A stretch of 64,000 bases of DNA from Mangrovibrevibacter kandeliae (GTDB lineage: Bacteria; Pseudomonadota; Alphaproteobacteria; Rhizobiales; Rhizobiaceae). The stretch covers positions 1 to 64,000 of the forward strand of contig NZ_JANIFJ010000006.1 in assembly GCF_024519155.1 (NCBI RefSeq), in the 5' to 3' direction. Both the position numbers and the translations under genes were made by a program. Of this stretch, positions 30,477 to 39,153 are shown piece by piece. The notes beneath the pieces were generated by a model. The model searched no databases, had not been told where the DNA came from, and was given only the letters and a program-made list of their open reading frames with translations. How positions within the stretch are numbered: the first letter of the stretch is position 1; every line of letters starts with the position of its first letter.

Positions 30477-31412
30477 ATGACCACGCTTCCGCCCTTCCGC
30501 ACCGGCGCCCGTCGCGCCGAGACCGGTACGGTCACACCCATCGAGGGGATCGAGATCCCCTACGCCGTCATCGAGGGCGCCGAGCCGGGCCCGTGCCTGC
30601 TTGTGACCGCCGGCGTGCACGGCTCGGAATTCTGCTCGATCGAGGCAGCGTTGCGGCTGATGCGCACCTCGCCGGATGCCATCCGAGGCTCGCTCGTCGT
30701 CCTGCCGACGCTCAACGTCGAGGCGTTCTTCAAGCGCGCCATCTACGTGATGCCGCAGGACGGCAAGAACCTGAACCGCCAGTTCCCGGGCCGCGCCGAC
30801 GGCACCTTGAGCGAGCGTCTGGCGCACTGGCTGACGGGCGAGGTCTTCCCGCAGGCCGACGCCTATATCGACATGCATGGCGGCGATCTCGACGAGTCGC
30901 TCGCGCCCTTCACGATCTTCCCGCACAACTGCGAGCGCTCCCGCAGGATGGCCGAGGTCTTCGGCCTCGACATCGCCATCGCCTCCAGGGGCGGCGGCTA
31001 CAGCGTGGCGGCGGCGCACGAAGCGGGGGTGCCGGCGATCCTGCCGGAGGTCAGCGGCAACGGCCTGTGGGACGACGCTCTCGTCACCCGGCTGACCGAC
31101 GGCGTGGCGCAGGTGATGGCACTGCTCGGCATGACGAACGGGGAGCCGAAGCCGACGCCCGCGCCCGACTATGTGACGATGTGGGTGCCCGCCGCGCCGG
31201 TGGCAGGGCTCTGGTATCCGGCGAAGGGGCTGCGCGAGCCGGTCGCCGCCGGCGAGACGCTCGGCGTGATCCGCGACTTCTTCGGCGCCGATCTCGCGAC
31301 CGTCACGTCGGAGAAGGAGGGTTACGTCCTCTACACGCTGACGAGCCTCTCGGTGAATGCCGGCGAGGCCCTGCTCGGTGTCGGCTCGCTTTGGGAAGGC
31401 GCCCCGGCCTGA
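30477..31412 (+). CDS. Succinylglutamate desuccinylase/aspartoacylase family protein
   Basis: A 311-residue M14-like zinc deacylase. Zinc ligands appear as TAGVHGSEFCSIEA (HxxE) and DMHGGD; the intervening GKNLNRQFPG contains the substrate Arg-Asn pair. The C-terminal domain (AGLWYPAKGLREPVAAGETLGVI) is the beta domain of this family. The family removes acyl groups from N-acyl amino acids or related amides; the substrate here is unknown. ATG 30477 is chosen over an in-frame start at 30423 because it removes a proline-rich non-conserved extension. It has no signal peptide and lies upstream of a sulfatase on the same strand. Confidence 0.87.
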   Translation: MTTLPPFRTGARRAETGTVTPIEGIEIPYAVIEGAEPGPCLLVTAGVHGSEFCSIEAALRLMRTSPDAIRGSLVVLPTLNVEAFFKRAIYVMPQDGKNLNRQFPGRADGTLSERLAHWLTGEVFPQADAYIDMHGGDLDESLAPFTIFPHNCERSRRMAEVFGLDIAIASRGGGYSVAAAHEAGVPAILPEVSGNGLWDDALVTRLTDGVAQVMALLGMTNGEPKPTPAPDYVTMWVPAAPVAGLWYPAKGLREPVAAGETLGVIRDFFGADLATVTSEKEGYVLYTLTSLSVNAGEALLGVGSLWEGAPA

Positions 31413-31440
31413 TCTCGTGGCGATCGGCTCACTGAGGTAA

Positions 31441-31456
31441 CTTACGAATTTGTAAG
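31441..31456. promoter_or_regulatory. Palindrome upstream of the sulfatase gene
   Basis: CTTAC-GAATTT-GTAAG is a perfect 5-bp-arm palindrome in a short AT-rich island 83 bases before the sulfatase start. The form (TTAC-N6-GTAA) is that of TetR-family operators. It resembles the CTTACG-TAAA-CGTAAG palindrome upstream of mdh. No TetR gene is nearby. Confidence 0.4.
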
Positions 31457-31538
31457 GCGTTTCCCTCTGGTGCCGGCGTCGGCGGCGCTATCTCAGGAGA
31501 CGGCGCCGCGCGATGGCGTCGTCCCGGAGCCGCGTTCC

Positions 31539-33065
31539 ATGAACCGCCGTGAGTTCCTTCGCACCAGCGCCGCCGGCGCGCTCGCCACCGCCGCGCTGCC
31601 CACGGTCGGGCGCGCCGACCGACGCCCCAACATCCTCTACGTCTTCAGCGACCAGCATCGCGCCGTGTCGCTGCCGGGCGAACCGCACAACGAGGCGCAG
31701 GCGCCCCATCTCGCCCGGTTCCGCAGCGAGAACCTCTCGATGGAGCGCTGCGTTTCCAACTATCCGCTCTGCACGCCCTATCGCGGCATCCTGATGAGCG
31801 GGCGCTGGCCGCAGCAGACCGGGCTCCTGCACAACAACATCGCGCTCGGCACCGACGAGTATTCGCTCGGCCGCGCCTTCCGCGATGCCGGCTACCGCAC
31901 CGCCTATGTCGGCAAGTGGCACCTGCAGGGCGGTCATATCGACTTCATCCCGCCCGGCCCGGGGCGCCAGGGCTTCGACGACTGGCACGTCTGGGTGAAG
32001 ACCAACGCGCATTATCGCAGCTGGACCTTCGATCCGGTCACCGGCGAGACGATCCGCCCGCGCGGCTGGAACTGCACGCTGATGACCGACCAGGCGATCG
32101 GCTTCCTCAAGCGCCAGCGGGGCGCCGACACGCCCTTCTTCCTGGCGCTCTCGTGGAACCCGCCGCATCCGCCCTTCAACCCGCCGCCGCGCGTCGCCAA
32201 GCGCTATCGCACCGGCCGGCTCGGCACGCGCCCGAACGTCCACCTCAACGCCGTGGCGCATCCGGCCGGCGAGGAGAAGGCGCTGCAGTCCGATGCGGCG
32301 CTGCAGACGGCGATGGCCGGCTATTACGGCGGCATCACGGGGGTGGACGTCGAGTTCGGGCGGCTGCTCGATGCGCTCGACGCGACCGGGCTCGCAGAGG
32401 ACACGATCGTCGTCTACACCTCCGACCACGGCGAGATGCTCGGCTCGCACGGCCGCATGGCCAAGCAGGTGCCCTTCGAAGAGTCCTGCCGGGTGCCGTT
32501 CTTCGTGCGCTGGCCAGGCCGCACCGTCGCCGGCGGCGCGCCGCAGCAGCTCTTCGCCACGGTGGACATCTATCCGACGCTGTGCGGCCTTGCCGGCGTG
32601 CCGGTGCCGGAGCATTGCGTCGGCCGCGACCATTCGGCCGTCATGCGCGGCGACAGCGTTGCACCGAGCCCGCACGCCTTCCTGATGAACCAGGTCGGCA
32701 CGCTCGAAGGGATCGAGGACGACGGGCTCGTCGACGCGATCGAGGGCACGGGCAAGCGCGGCAAGGCCGGCCGGCGCCGGCCGCGGCGCCACAGCGGTCA
32801 TGCCGCGGCGCGCCAGTTCATGAACGAGCCGACCTATCGCGGCGTGCGCACCGACACCCACACCTATGCCGTTGCCGAAAGCGGGCGCTGGTGCCTCTTC
32901 GACAACCGGGCCGATCCGTTCCAGACGAACAATCTCGTCGGCGACCCGGCGCAGAAGCCCCTGATGGACGAGCTGGACAAGGCGATTTCCGCTTGGCTGA
33001 CGTCGGCGGGTGACGCCTTTCTCTATGCCGAGGCGATCGGCAAGACCTCGGGCTTTCCGACCTGA
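31539..33065 (+). CDS. Tat-exported sulfatase
   Basis: A 508-residue sulfatase. The N-terminus MNRREFLRTSAAGALATAALP is a twin-arginine signal, so it is exported folded. The formylglycine motif is C78-TPYR in NYPLCTPYRG, the cysteine type; metal-binding segments include ILYVFSDQHR, GKWHLQGG and YTSDHGEMLGSHG. It hydrolyses sulfate (or possibly phosphonate) esters in the periplasm. No maturase gene for formylglycine is in the window. Residues ~400-425 are a basic low-complexity insert (KRGKAGRRRPRRHSGH). ATG 31539 is fixed by the Tat motif. Confidence 0.92.
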   Translation: MNRREFLRTSAAGALATAALPTVGRADRRPNILYVFSDQHRAVSLPGEPHNEAQAPHLARFRSENLSMERCVSNYPLCTPYRGILMSGRWPQQTGLLHNNIALGTDEYSLGRAFRDAGYRTAYVGKWHLQGGHIDFIPPGPGRQGFDDWHVWVKTNAHYRSWTFDPVTGETIRPRGWNCTLMTDQAIGFLKRQRGADTPFFLALSWNPPHPPFNPPPRVAKRYRTGRLGTRPNVHLNAVAHPAGEEKALQSDAALQTAMAGYYGGITGVDVEFGRLLDALDATGLAEDTIVVYTSDHGEMLGSHGRMAKQVPFEESCRVPFFVRWPGRTVAGGAPQQLFATVDIYPTLCGLAGVPVPEHCVGRDHSAVMRGDSVAPSPHAFLMNQVGTLEGIEDDGLVDAIEGTGKRGKAGRRRPRRHSGHAAARQFMNEPTYRGVRTDTHTYAVAESGRWCLFDNRADPFQTNNLVGDPAQKPLMDELDKAISAWLTSAGDAFLYAEAIGKTSGFPT

Positions 33066-33093
33066 GGCCGGCGCCCGGACGCTGCGCTCGTCG

Positions 33094-33483
33094 TCAGCTC
33101 GCCGCGCGCCGGCGTGCCGTGATCTCGATCTCGACCTTCATCTCGGGCGTCAGGAGGCCGCAGATCATCAACGTGGCGGCCGGCCGAATCTCGCCGAAGG
33201 CGCGGCCGGTGGCGGCGAAGAGGCCCTGTGCATGGGCGGCGTCGGTGACGAGGTAGCGCGCCCGCACGACGTCGGCGAGCGCGAATCCGGCCTCCTCCAA
33301 GGCCTTGGCGATGGTGCCGAGCGCGCGCTCGGCCTGCGCCTCCGCGCTCTCGGGCATCGTCATCGTCGCATAGTCGTAGCCGGTGGTGCCGGACACGAAG
33401 CACCAGTCGCCATCGACGACGGCGCGCGAATAGCCCGCCTGCCGCTCGAAGGGCGAGCCGGTCGAGATCAACTGGCGCGTCAT
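33094..33483 (-). CDS. RidA family (YjgF/UK114) protein
   Basis: A 129-residue protein: GYSRAVVDGDWCFVSGTTGYDYATM, then ALEEAGFALADVVRARYLVTDAA and PAATLMICGLLTPEMKVEIEITA. These are the RidA trimer-interface segments, with the active-site arginine in VVRARYLVTD. Family members hydrolyse reactive enamine/imine intermediates released by PLP enzymes; some are specialised. It is 23 bases downstream of leuD on the same strand, so cotranscription with leucine synthesis is likely. Confidence 0.9.
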   Translation of the reverse strand: MTRQLISTGSPFERQAGYSRAVVDGDWCFVSGTTGYDYATMTMPESAEAQAERALGTIAKALEEAGFALADVVRARYLVTDAAHAQGLFAATGRAFGEIRPAATLMICGLLTPEMKVEIEITARRRAAS

Positions 33484-33506
33484 GCGGTCGTCCTCGGTCG
33501 GGCGCG

Positions 33507-34112
33507 TCAGGCCCAGGGCCGGCTTTCGGCGAGCCTGGCCTCGTAGGCGTCGATCGCGCCGCGCTTTTCCATCGTCAGGCCGATGTCGTCGAGGCCTTTG
33601 AGGAGGCAGTGCTTGCGGAAGGGGTCGATGTCGAAGCGGATCGTGCCGCCGTCGGGGCCCTGGATCGTCTGCGCCTCGAGATCGACGGTCAGCGTCGCAT
33701 TGGCACCGCGTTCCGCGTCGTCCATCAGCATCGCCAGTTCCTCGGGCGAGACGCGGATCGGCAGAATGCCGTTCTTGAAGCAGTTGTTGTAGAAGATGTC
33801 GGCGAAGGACGTGGAGATCACGCAGCGGATGCCGAAGTCGAGCAGCGCCCAGGGGGCGTGCTCGCGCGAGGAGCCGCAGCCGAAATTGTCGCCGGCAACG
33901 ATGACCTGAGCCTTTCGGTACGCCGGCTTATTCAGAACGAAGTCGGGATTTTCGCTGCCGTCCTCACGATAGCGGATGTCGGCGAAGAGGCCCTTGCCGA
34001 GGCCGGTGCGCTCGATCGTCTTCAGGTAGTCCTTCGGGATGATCATGTCGGTGTCGACATTGACCACCGGCAGCGGCGCGGCGACGCCGGTGAGCGTGGT
34101 GAACTTCTCCAT
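33507..34112 (-). CDS. leuD: 3-isopropylmalate dehydratase small subunit
   Basis: A 201-residue LeuD. Conserved segments are [35 protein letters not shown] and [21 protein letters not shown]. With LeuC it isomerises 2-isopropylmalate to 3-isopropylmalate. LeuC is not in the window, and leuB lies ~7 kb downstream on the same strand, beyond a set of unrelated genes. Start ATG 34112, 114 bases from the divergent CitE-like gene. Confidence 0.97.
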   Translation of the reverse strand: MEKFTTLTGVAAPLPVVNVDTDMIIPKDYLKTIERTGLGKGLFADIRYREDGSENPDFVLNKPAYRKAQVIVAGDNFGCGSSREHAPWALLDFGIRCVISTSFADIFYNNCFKNGILPIRVSPEELAMLMDDAERGANATLTVDLEAQTIQGPDGGTIRFDIDPFRKHCLLKGLDDIGLTMEKRGAIDAYEARLAESRPWA

Positions 34113-34226
34113 GATCGAGCCTCGCGGATTGCGGATGAGCGAAGGACGTCGATTAACACCTTCGACGCAGGCGGGCAAAGCCGAGGACGCGTTGCGCCGG
34201 ACCCCGATTTGCGGCACCCATCGGCG

Positions 34227-35105
34227 ATGCCGCACGCCCCGCTCCTCTGCCGCTCCGCCCTCTTCGTCCCGGCCGCCAATCCACGGGCGCTCGAGAAGTC
34301 GGCCAGCCTTGCGGCCGATGCGCTGATCTTCGACCTCGAGGATTCGGCTGCGCCGGAGGCGAAGGCGGCGGCGCGGGCGCGGCTCGTCGCCCATCTCGGC
34401 ACCGCGCGCCCGTCCGGGCTGCGGGTGGTGCGCATCAACGCGCTCGACGGCGAGGACGGCCAGGCCGATCTCGCGGCGATCGGCGAGGTCGCGCTCGACG
34501 CGATCCTGCTGCCGAAGGTGGAGCGGCCGGATACGGTGGCCGACGCCGCGGCGGCGCTGTTCTACGGGGCGCGCAAGCCGGCCTTCTGGGCGATGATCGA
34601 GACGCCGCGCGGCATCCTGGAGGCGCCGCGGATCGCCGAAGCCGGGCTCGCGCACGGCCTTTCGACGCTGGTGGTCGGCCCGAACGACATCGCGCTGGCG
34701 ACCGGCGTGTCGGTGTCACCCGGGCGCCCGGAGCTGGTGCCCTGGCTCATGCAGATCCTGCTGGCCGCGCGCAGCACAGGGCTTGCGGTGCTCGACGGCG
34801 TCTACAACGACTTTCGCGACACCGAGGGCTTTGCGGCCGAGTGCCGGCAGGCGCGCCGGCTCGGCTTGGACGGCAAGACGCTGATCCATCCGACGCAACT
34901 CGAGCCGGCCAACGCCACCTTCGCCCCGTCGCCGGAGGAGGTGGCCGGTGCCCAGCGCATCGCCGACGCCTTCGCCGCGCCCGAAAACGCCGGCCGCGGC
35001 GTCATCGAGATCGACGGCCGCATGGTCGAGCGCTTGCATCTTGTCGCCGCCGAACAAATCTTGGCGCGGCACGACGCCATCACCAACCGCGAAGACCCCG
35101 CATGA
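34227..35105 (+). CDS. HpcH/HpaI aldolase/citrate lyase family protein (CitE-like CoA-ester lyase)
   Basis: A 292-residue TIM-barrel lyase. [20 protein letters not shown] contains the CoA-site arginine; [16 protein letters not shown] gives the metal aspartate and glutamate; [31 protein letters not shown] and [20 protein letters not shown] are family motifs. Members cleave malyl-CoA, citramalyl-CoA or related esters. Its stop overlaps the start of the DUF1737 gene (ATGA). It has no citrate lyase alpha or gamma partner, so it is one of the stand-alone types. Confidence 0.9.
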   Translation: MPHAPLLCRSALFVPAANPRALEKSASLAADALIFDLEDSAAPEAKAAARARLVAHLGTARPSGLRVVRINALDGEDGQADLAAIGEVALDAILLPKVERPDTVADAAAALFYGARKPAFWAMIETPRGILEAPRIAEAGLAHGLSTLVVGPNDIALATGVSVSPGRPELVPWLMQILLAARSTGLAVLDGVYNDFRDTEGFAAECRQARRLGLDGKTLIHPTQLEPANATFAPSPEEVAGAQRIADAFAAPENAGRGVIEIDGRMVERLHLVAAEQILARHDAITNREDPA

Positions 35106-35308
35106 AACTCTACCGCCTCCTCACCGGACCCGACGACGCCAGCTTCTGCCACAAGGTCAGCGCCGCCCTGAACAAGGGCTGGGTGCTGCACGGCGATCCG
35201 ACCTACGCCTTCGACGAAGCCAATCAGACCATGCGCTGCGGCCAGGCCGTGGTGAAGGAGGTCGAGGGCCGGGACTACGATCCCGAGATGAAGCTCGGGG
35301 AGCAGTGA
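35102..35308 (+). CDS. DUF1737 domain protein
   Basis: A 68-residue protein. [27 protein letters not shown] and the central GDPTYAFDEANQTMRCGQAVVKEV match the small DUF1737 family of alphaproteobacteria, cytosolic proteins of unknown role. ATG 35102 lies inside the CitE-like stop, and its own stop overlaps the GTG of the next gene. Three genes linked by 4-base overlaps imply coupled translation. Confidence 0.88.
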   Translation: MKLYRLLTGPDDASFCHKVSAALNKGWVLHGDPTYAFDEANQTMRCGQAVVKEVEGRDYDPEMKLGEQ

Positions 35309-36030
35309 GGCGTCGACCGCGCCAGCGGCGGCTGCGCCGGTTCGGGCTCGCCGTCCTGGCCGTTCTGGCCGCGGCGGCTCTCGCCGTCGGGCTCGGCACC
35401 CTCCTCCCCCGGCAGGGCGATCGCCTTGCTGGGGCTCGCGCTGAAGCCGGACCCGAGCCTGTCCGCCACATTCTGGTGCTGGCCAACCCGATCCACACCG
35501 ACATTGCCTTGCCGCTCGACGCGGCGACGCGCGCGCGCTTTTCGTTCCTGCGCGATGCCGGCCTGCTGCTCGACCATCCGCAGGCGCGCTGGCTGGTCAT
35601 CGGCTGGGGCGGCCGCAGCTTCTACATTGAAACCCCGACCTGGGCCGAACTGAAGCCGCTGCCGCTCCTGCGGGCACTGGCCGGCGATCGCTCGGTGCTG
35701 CATCTGGCGCTGGCCGGCGTCATCGACATGGACGATCCCACCCTGCGGGGCATCGATCTTGGCGACGCGGCCTATGAGCGCCTCCTCGATGCCGTCACAG
35801 CCACCTTCGCGCGCGGTGCCGACGGGCGCTACCAGCCGATCGCCGACGCCGGATACGGGCCGTTCGACCGCTTCTACGAAGCCGAGGGGCGCTTCCAGGC
35901 CCTGCTTGGATGCAACACCTGGACGGCCGCCGTGCTGCGCCGGGCCGGCGTGACCACCGGATGGTGGACGCCGCTGCCGCAACTGCTGTTCCTGTCGCTC
36001 GACCTGCATGCCGGCGGTGCAACGGGCTGA
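35305..36030 (+). CDS. TIGR02117/DUF2459 family membrane-anchored protein
   Basis: A 241-residue protein. A basic N-terminus (RRRPRQRRLRR) is followed by one hydrophobic helix (FGLAVLAVLAAAALAVGLGTLL), a signal anchor. The outer domain carries NPIHTDIALPL near residue 60 and GCNTWTAAVLRRAG near 207; the His and Cys suggest a papain-like fold, but no activity is established for the family. Start GTG 35305 overlaps the previous stop (GTGA) with GGGGAG upstream. It converges on the zincin gene with 12 bases between stops. Confidence 0.85.
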   Translation: MRRRPRQRRLRRFGLAVLAVLAAAALAVGLGTLLPRQGDRLAGARAEAGPEPVRHILVLANPIHTDIALPLDAATRARFSFLRDAGLLLDHPQARWLVIGWGGRSFYIETPTWAELKPLPLLRALAGDRSVLHLALAGVIDMDDPTLRGIDLGDAAYERLLDAVTATFARGADGRYQPIADAGYGPFDRFYEAEGRFQALLGCNTWTAAVLRRAGVTTGWWTPLPQLLFLSLDLHAGGATG

Positions 36031-36042
36031 CGGCGGCACCGC

Positions 36043-36471
36043 TCAGTCGGCGCTTGCCTCCAGCGCCTCCATGTCGGCGTCGGACAGGCCGAAATGGTGG
36101 CCGATCTCGTGCACCAGCACATGGGTGACGATGTCGCCGAGGCTGTCCTCGGTCTCGGCCCAGTGGTCGAGAATCGGCCGCCGGTAGAGGAGGATGCGGT
36201 TCGGCAACTGGCCTGTGAAGCCGCCGGCTCCGGCGCTGAGCCCGATCGGTGCGCCTTCGAACAGGCCGAGGATCTCGAAATTGTCCTCGAGCGCCATCTC
36301 CTCCATCACCGCATCGTCGGGAAAGTCGGCGACGTGGAAGCGGATCTCGCCGGTGAGGGCACGAAAGCTTTCGGGCAGGGAGGCGTAGGCCTCGATCGCC
36401 AGAGAGGTGATCTCGTCGAGGCTGGGGGCCAGCCTGTCCTTCCAGTCGCCGCTCTGGTCGAGCTGTGCCAT
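36043..36471 (-). CDS. Small metallopeptidase-fold protein (minimal zincin)
   Basis: A 142-residue protein with the zincin signature HEIGHHFGLSD (HExxHxxGxxD) near residue 125 and the upstream strand NRILLYRRPI. It belongs to the possibly metal-dependent minimal zincin family (PF06262 type). It has no signal peptide, so it is cytosolic. ATG 36471 has GGGAGG 6 bases upstream. It is divergent from the SOS cassette, sharing a 226-base control region that contains a LexA box. Proteolytic activity has not been shown for most members. Confidence 0.88.
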   Translation of the reverse strand: MAQLDQSGDWKDRLAPSLDEITSLAIEAYASLPESFRALTGEIRFHVADFPDDAVMEEMALEDNFEILGLFEGAPIGLSAGAGGFTGQLPNRILLYRRPILDHWAETEDSLGDIVTHVLVHEIGHHFGLSDADMEALEASAD

Positions 36472-36664
36472 CCCGTGCCTCCCGCCGATCACGCCGGACG
36501 ATCTTAGCCCTCGCGGCGCCCCGTGTCCCTCCCGACGGATCCATGCGCGGTGAAAGACGGGGTTCCTCATTGTGGTGTCGAAGCCGGACTTGGTTCCTGC
36601 ACGACGGAAAAATATCTCTTCGGCGAGTCCGCTTGACTCCTCCGGAGGGCTCTGGAATCCATTA

Positions 36665-36679
36665 GAACATATCAGGAAC
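36665..36679. promoter_or_regulatory. LexA (SOS) box
   Basis: GAAC-ATATCAG-GAAC is a perfect GAAC-N7-GAAC site, the alphaproteobacterial LexA operator (GTTC-N7-GTTC on the other strand). It lies 18 bases before the imuA start, where it would overlap or follow the promoter; a TTGACT hexamer is at 36633-36638. It should make imuA-imuB-dnaE2 damage-inducible. Confidence 0.85.
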
Positions 36680-36697
36680 AAGGCCTCCGGGAGAGGC

Positions 36698-37654
36698 ATG
36701 AACGGGCATGCGGCTGTCATGCGCCGGCGGAGCTTTTGCATGTCGATGTCTCGCCATTCTGCGGCCGGGCCGATGCCGGAGGACCGAGCCGCCGGACCTG
36801 CCGGCCGCGTGACGCGGCTGGCGGCGCTGCGGGCGGCGGTCGCCCGGATCGAGGGGGAGCCCGTCCATCGGCTGGAGGAGCCGGGGGCGGCGGCGTCGGG
36901 GCGCCGCGTGGCGCAGATGCAGCCGCTCGGCGTGCCGGAAGCGGACCGGGCGCTGGCCGGCGGCTTTCCGACCCGCGGCCTCACCGAACTGCATGTCGAG
37001 GAGACCCGCGGCGGCGGCACGGGCGTGGGCTTTGCCCTGGCGCTGGCGGTCCTCTTGGCCGACTCCCGCCCGGCGCTCTGGATCGGGGAGACGCGGGCCT
37101 TCCGTGAGGCGGGACTTCCCTATCTGCCGGGCCTTGCAGGCTTCGGCCTCGACCCGTCGCGCCTCGTCCTGGTGCGGGCCCGGCGGCTGGCCGACGCGGC
37201 CTGGGCCGGCGAGGAGGCGGCCCGCTCGCGGGCGCTGTCGCTGATCGTCCTGGAGGTGCGCGGCAACCCGGCGCTCCTGTCGCTGGACGGCACGCGCCGG
37301 CTGCACGTGCGGGCCTGCGAGGCCGGGGTGCCGCTCCTGCTCCTGCGCCAGCACGGCCAGCCGCAGGCGACTGCCGCGCCGCTGCGCCTGCGCATCCGGC
37401 CGGGACCGGCCGCGACCGTCCCCGATCTCGCCGACCAGGCTAAACTTCTCGGCCACCCCGTGTTCGACGTCGCCGTCGAGAAGGCACGGGACGGCCGCCT
37501 GCAGCGCTTCCGTCTGGAGTGGAATCCCCATGAACGCCGTTTTCAAGCCCTCGACCGCCGCGAGCCGCATGCTGGCGCTGTGCCTCACCCGGCTCTCCAC
37601 CGACCGGGTGCGGCGCGAGCGGCTGGGGCGCTCCTGGCGCTGCACCGCGCCTGA
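36698..37654 (+). CDS. imuA: Mutagenesis-cassette protein ImuA
   Basis: A 318-residue ImuA. It shows the RecA-like layout of the family: LAALRAAVARIE near the start, the loop GGFPTRGLTELHVEETRGGGTGVGFALAL near residue 90-115 in place of a full Walker A, and PALWIGETRAFREAGLPYLPGL. ImuA helps recruit ImuB and DnaE2 in damage-induced translesion synthesis. ATG 36698 follows GGGAGAGG and lies just past the LexA box; later in-frame ATGs at 36719 and 36740 are alternatives. Its last ~125 bases overlap imuB in another frame. Confidence 0.85.
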   Translation: MNGHAAVMRRRSFCMSMSRHSAAGPMPEDRAAGPAGRVTRLAALRAAVARIEGEPVHRLEEPGAAASGRRVAQMQPLGVPEADRALAGGFPTRGLTELHVEETRGGGTGVGFALALAVLLADSRPALWIGETRAFREAGLPYLPGLAGFGLDPSRLVLVRARRLADAAWAGEEAARSRALSLIVLEVRGNPALLSLDGTRRLHVRACEAGVPLLLLRQHGQPQATAAPLRLRIRPGPAATVPDLADQAKLLGHPVFDVAVEKARDGRLQRFRLEWNPHERRFQALDRREPHAGAVPHPALHRPGAARAAGALLALHRA

Positions 37655-39140
37655 GGGGCGGGCGGCGGACGGCGGGGACGGAGCGCCGGCGCCGCTGGCG
37701 CTCTATCGCACGGTTGCCAACGCCAACCGGCTGACCGCGCTCTGCGAGACGGCGGAGGCCGGAGGGCTTGCGCCGGGGCTCGGGCTCGCGGAGGCCAAGG
37801 CGCGCTTTCCGGGGCTCGAGGTGCTGGAGGCCGATCCGGCCGCCGACCGTCGGCTGCTGGAAGCGGTGGCCGACTGGTGCGACCGCTACACGCCGCTGGT
37901 GGCGCTCGATCCACCGCATGGGCTGGTGCTCGACATTTCCGGCTGCGCCCACCTTTTCGGTGGCGAGCGGGGACTGCTCGACGACCTCCTGGCGCGCCTG
38001 TTCCATCAGGGGTTCGCCGCCTCGGCGGCCATCGCCGGGCATGCCGGAACCGCGCTGGCGCTCGCCGCCCATCGCCCCGGTCTCATGGTCGGCGCGGGCG
38101 CGGAGATTGCGGCCATCGGGGATCTGCCGGTGGCGGCGCTCCGGCTCGAGCCGGAGCTTGCGGCAACGCTCCTGCGGCTCGGCCTGACGACGCTCGGCGC
38201 GCTTCTGGCGCTGCCGCGCGCCGCGCTCGCCCGCCGATTCGGGGCCGACCTCCTGCTGCGGCTCGATCGTGCGGCGGGCCGGGCGGACCGGCCGATCGGC
38301 CCGCGCCGGCCGGTGCCGCTCCTGATCGCCGAACGGCGGCTGTTCGAGCCGGTCAGCCGGACGGAGGACGTGGAGGCGATCCTGCTCGCGCTCGCCGAGC
38401 GGCTGCGCGGCGATCTCGAGCGGCGGGGCGAGGGGGCGCGCCGGCTGGAGCTGTCGCTCTTCCGGGTGGATGGCCAGGTGGCGCGCCTGACGGTGGGCAC
38501 CTCCGAGCCGCAGCGCGATCCGAGGCGCATCCAGAGCCTCTTCCGCGAGCGGCTGGCGGCCGTCGGCGACGAGCTCGACGCCGGCTTCGGCTACGACCTG
38601 GTCAAGCTGACCGTGCTGCAGGCCGAAGGGCTGGCCGACCGGCAGGAGGATCTGTCGCGCCCCGATGCGGACGACCGGACGGTCGGCACCCTGCTCGACC
38701 GGCTGGGCGCGCGGCTCGGCGAGGCGAGCGTGCTGCGGCTGTCGCCTGTCGCCAGCCACTGGCCGGAGCGGGCGCAGGACCTGGCGCCGGCCGTCGCTGG
38801 CCCGGCGGCTGCGGCAAGCGGAGAGGACGAGCGGCTCTGGCTGTTCACCGCGCCGCGCCCGTTGCGCCTCTTGGCCGATCCCGAGCCGGTCGAGGCAGTG
38901 GCCGAGGTGCCGGAAGGGCCGCCGATCCGCTTTCGCTGGCGCCGGGCGCTGCATGGGGTGCGCCGGTCGGAGGGGCCGGAGCGGATCGAGCCGGAATGGT
39001 GGCGCGCGAGCGGGGCGGCGGCGCGCGACTATTTCCGCGTCGAGGACGAGGAGGGCCGTCGCTACTGGCTGTTCCGCGAGGGGTTCTATGGCCGGGGCGA
39101 GGTCGAGCCGGCCTGGTACCTGCACGGCTTCTTCGCCTGA
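37530..39140 (+). CDS. imuB: Y-family-like DNA repair protein ImuB
   Basis: A 536-residue ImuB. The opening [58 protein letters not shown] and the helix-hairpin-helix-like [18 protein letters not shown] are typical. It resembles a Y-family polymerase but lacks the paired catalytic acidic residues; known ImuB proteins are inactive and act as beta-clamp-binding hubs. Start ATG 37530 (GGAG upstream) overlaps imuA by 125 bases; ATG 37569 is an alternative that still overlaps. It is followed 13 bases later by dnaE2. Confidence 0.9.
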   Translation: MNAVFKPSTAASRMLALCLTRLSTDRVRRERLGRSWRCTAPEGRAADGGDGAPAPLALYRTVANANRLTALCETAEAGGLAPGLGLAEAKARFPGLEVLEADPAADRRLLEAVADWCDRYTPLVALDPPHGLVLDISGCAHLFGGERGLLDDLLARLFHQGFAASAAIAGHAGTALALAAHRPGLMVGAGAEIAAIGDLPVAALRLEPELAATLLRLGLTTLGALLALPRAALARRFGADLLLRLDRAAGRADRPIGPRRPVPLLIAERRLFEPVSRTEDVEAILLALAERLRGDLERRGEGARRLELSLFRVDGQVARLTVGTSEPQRDPRRIQSLFRERLAAVGDELDAGFGYDLVKLTVLQAEGLADRQEDLSRPDADDRTVGTLLDRLGARLGEASVLRLSPVASHWPERAQDLAPAVAGPAAAASGEDERLWLFTAPRPLRLLADPEPVEAVAEVPEGPPIRFRWRRALHGVRRSEGPERIEPEWWRASGAAARDYFRVEDEEGRRYWLFREGFYGRGEVEPAWYLHGFFA

Positions 39141-39153
39141 AGGGACAGGATCC

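Noticed and set aside
26544-33506. Considered this accessory block as a prophage or integrative element
   Set aside because: There is no integrase, transposase, tRNA junction or direct repeat at the edges.
37530-39140. Considered imuB to be a broken Y-family polymerase pseudogene because the catalytic acids are missing
   Set aside because: Loss of these residues is the norm in ImuB, and the frame is intact and flanked by intact partners under a LexA box.
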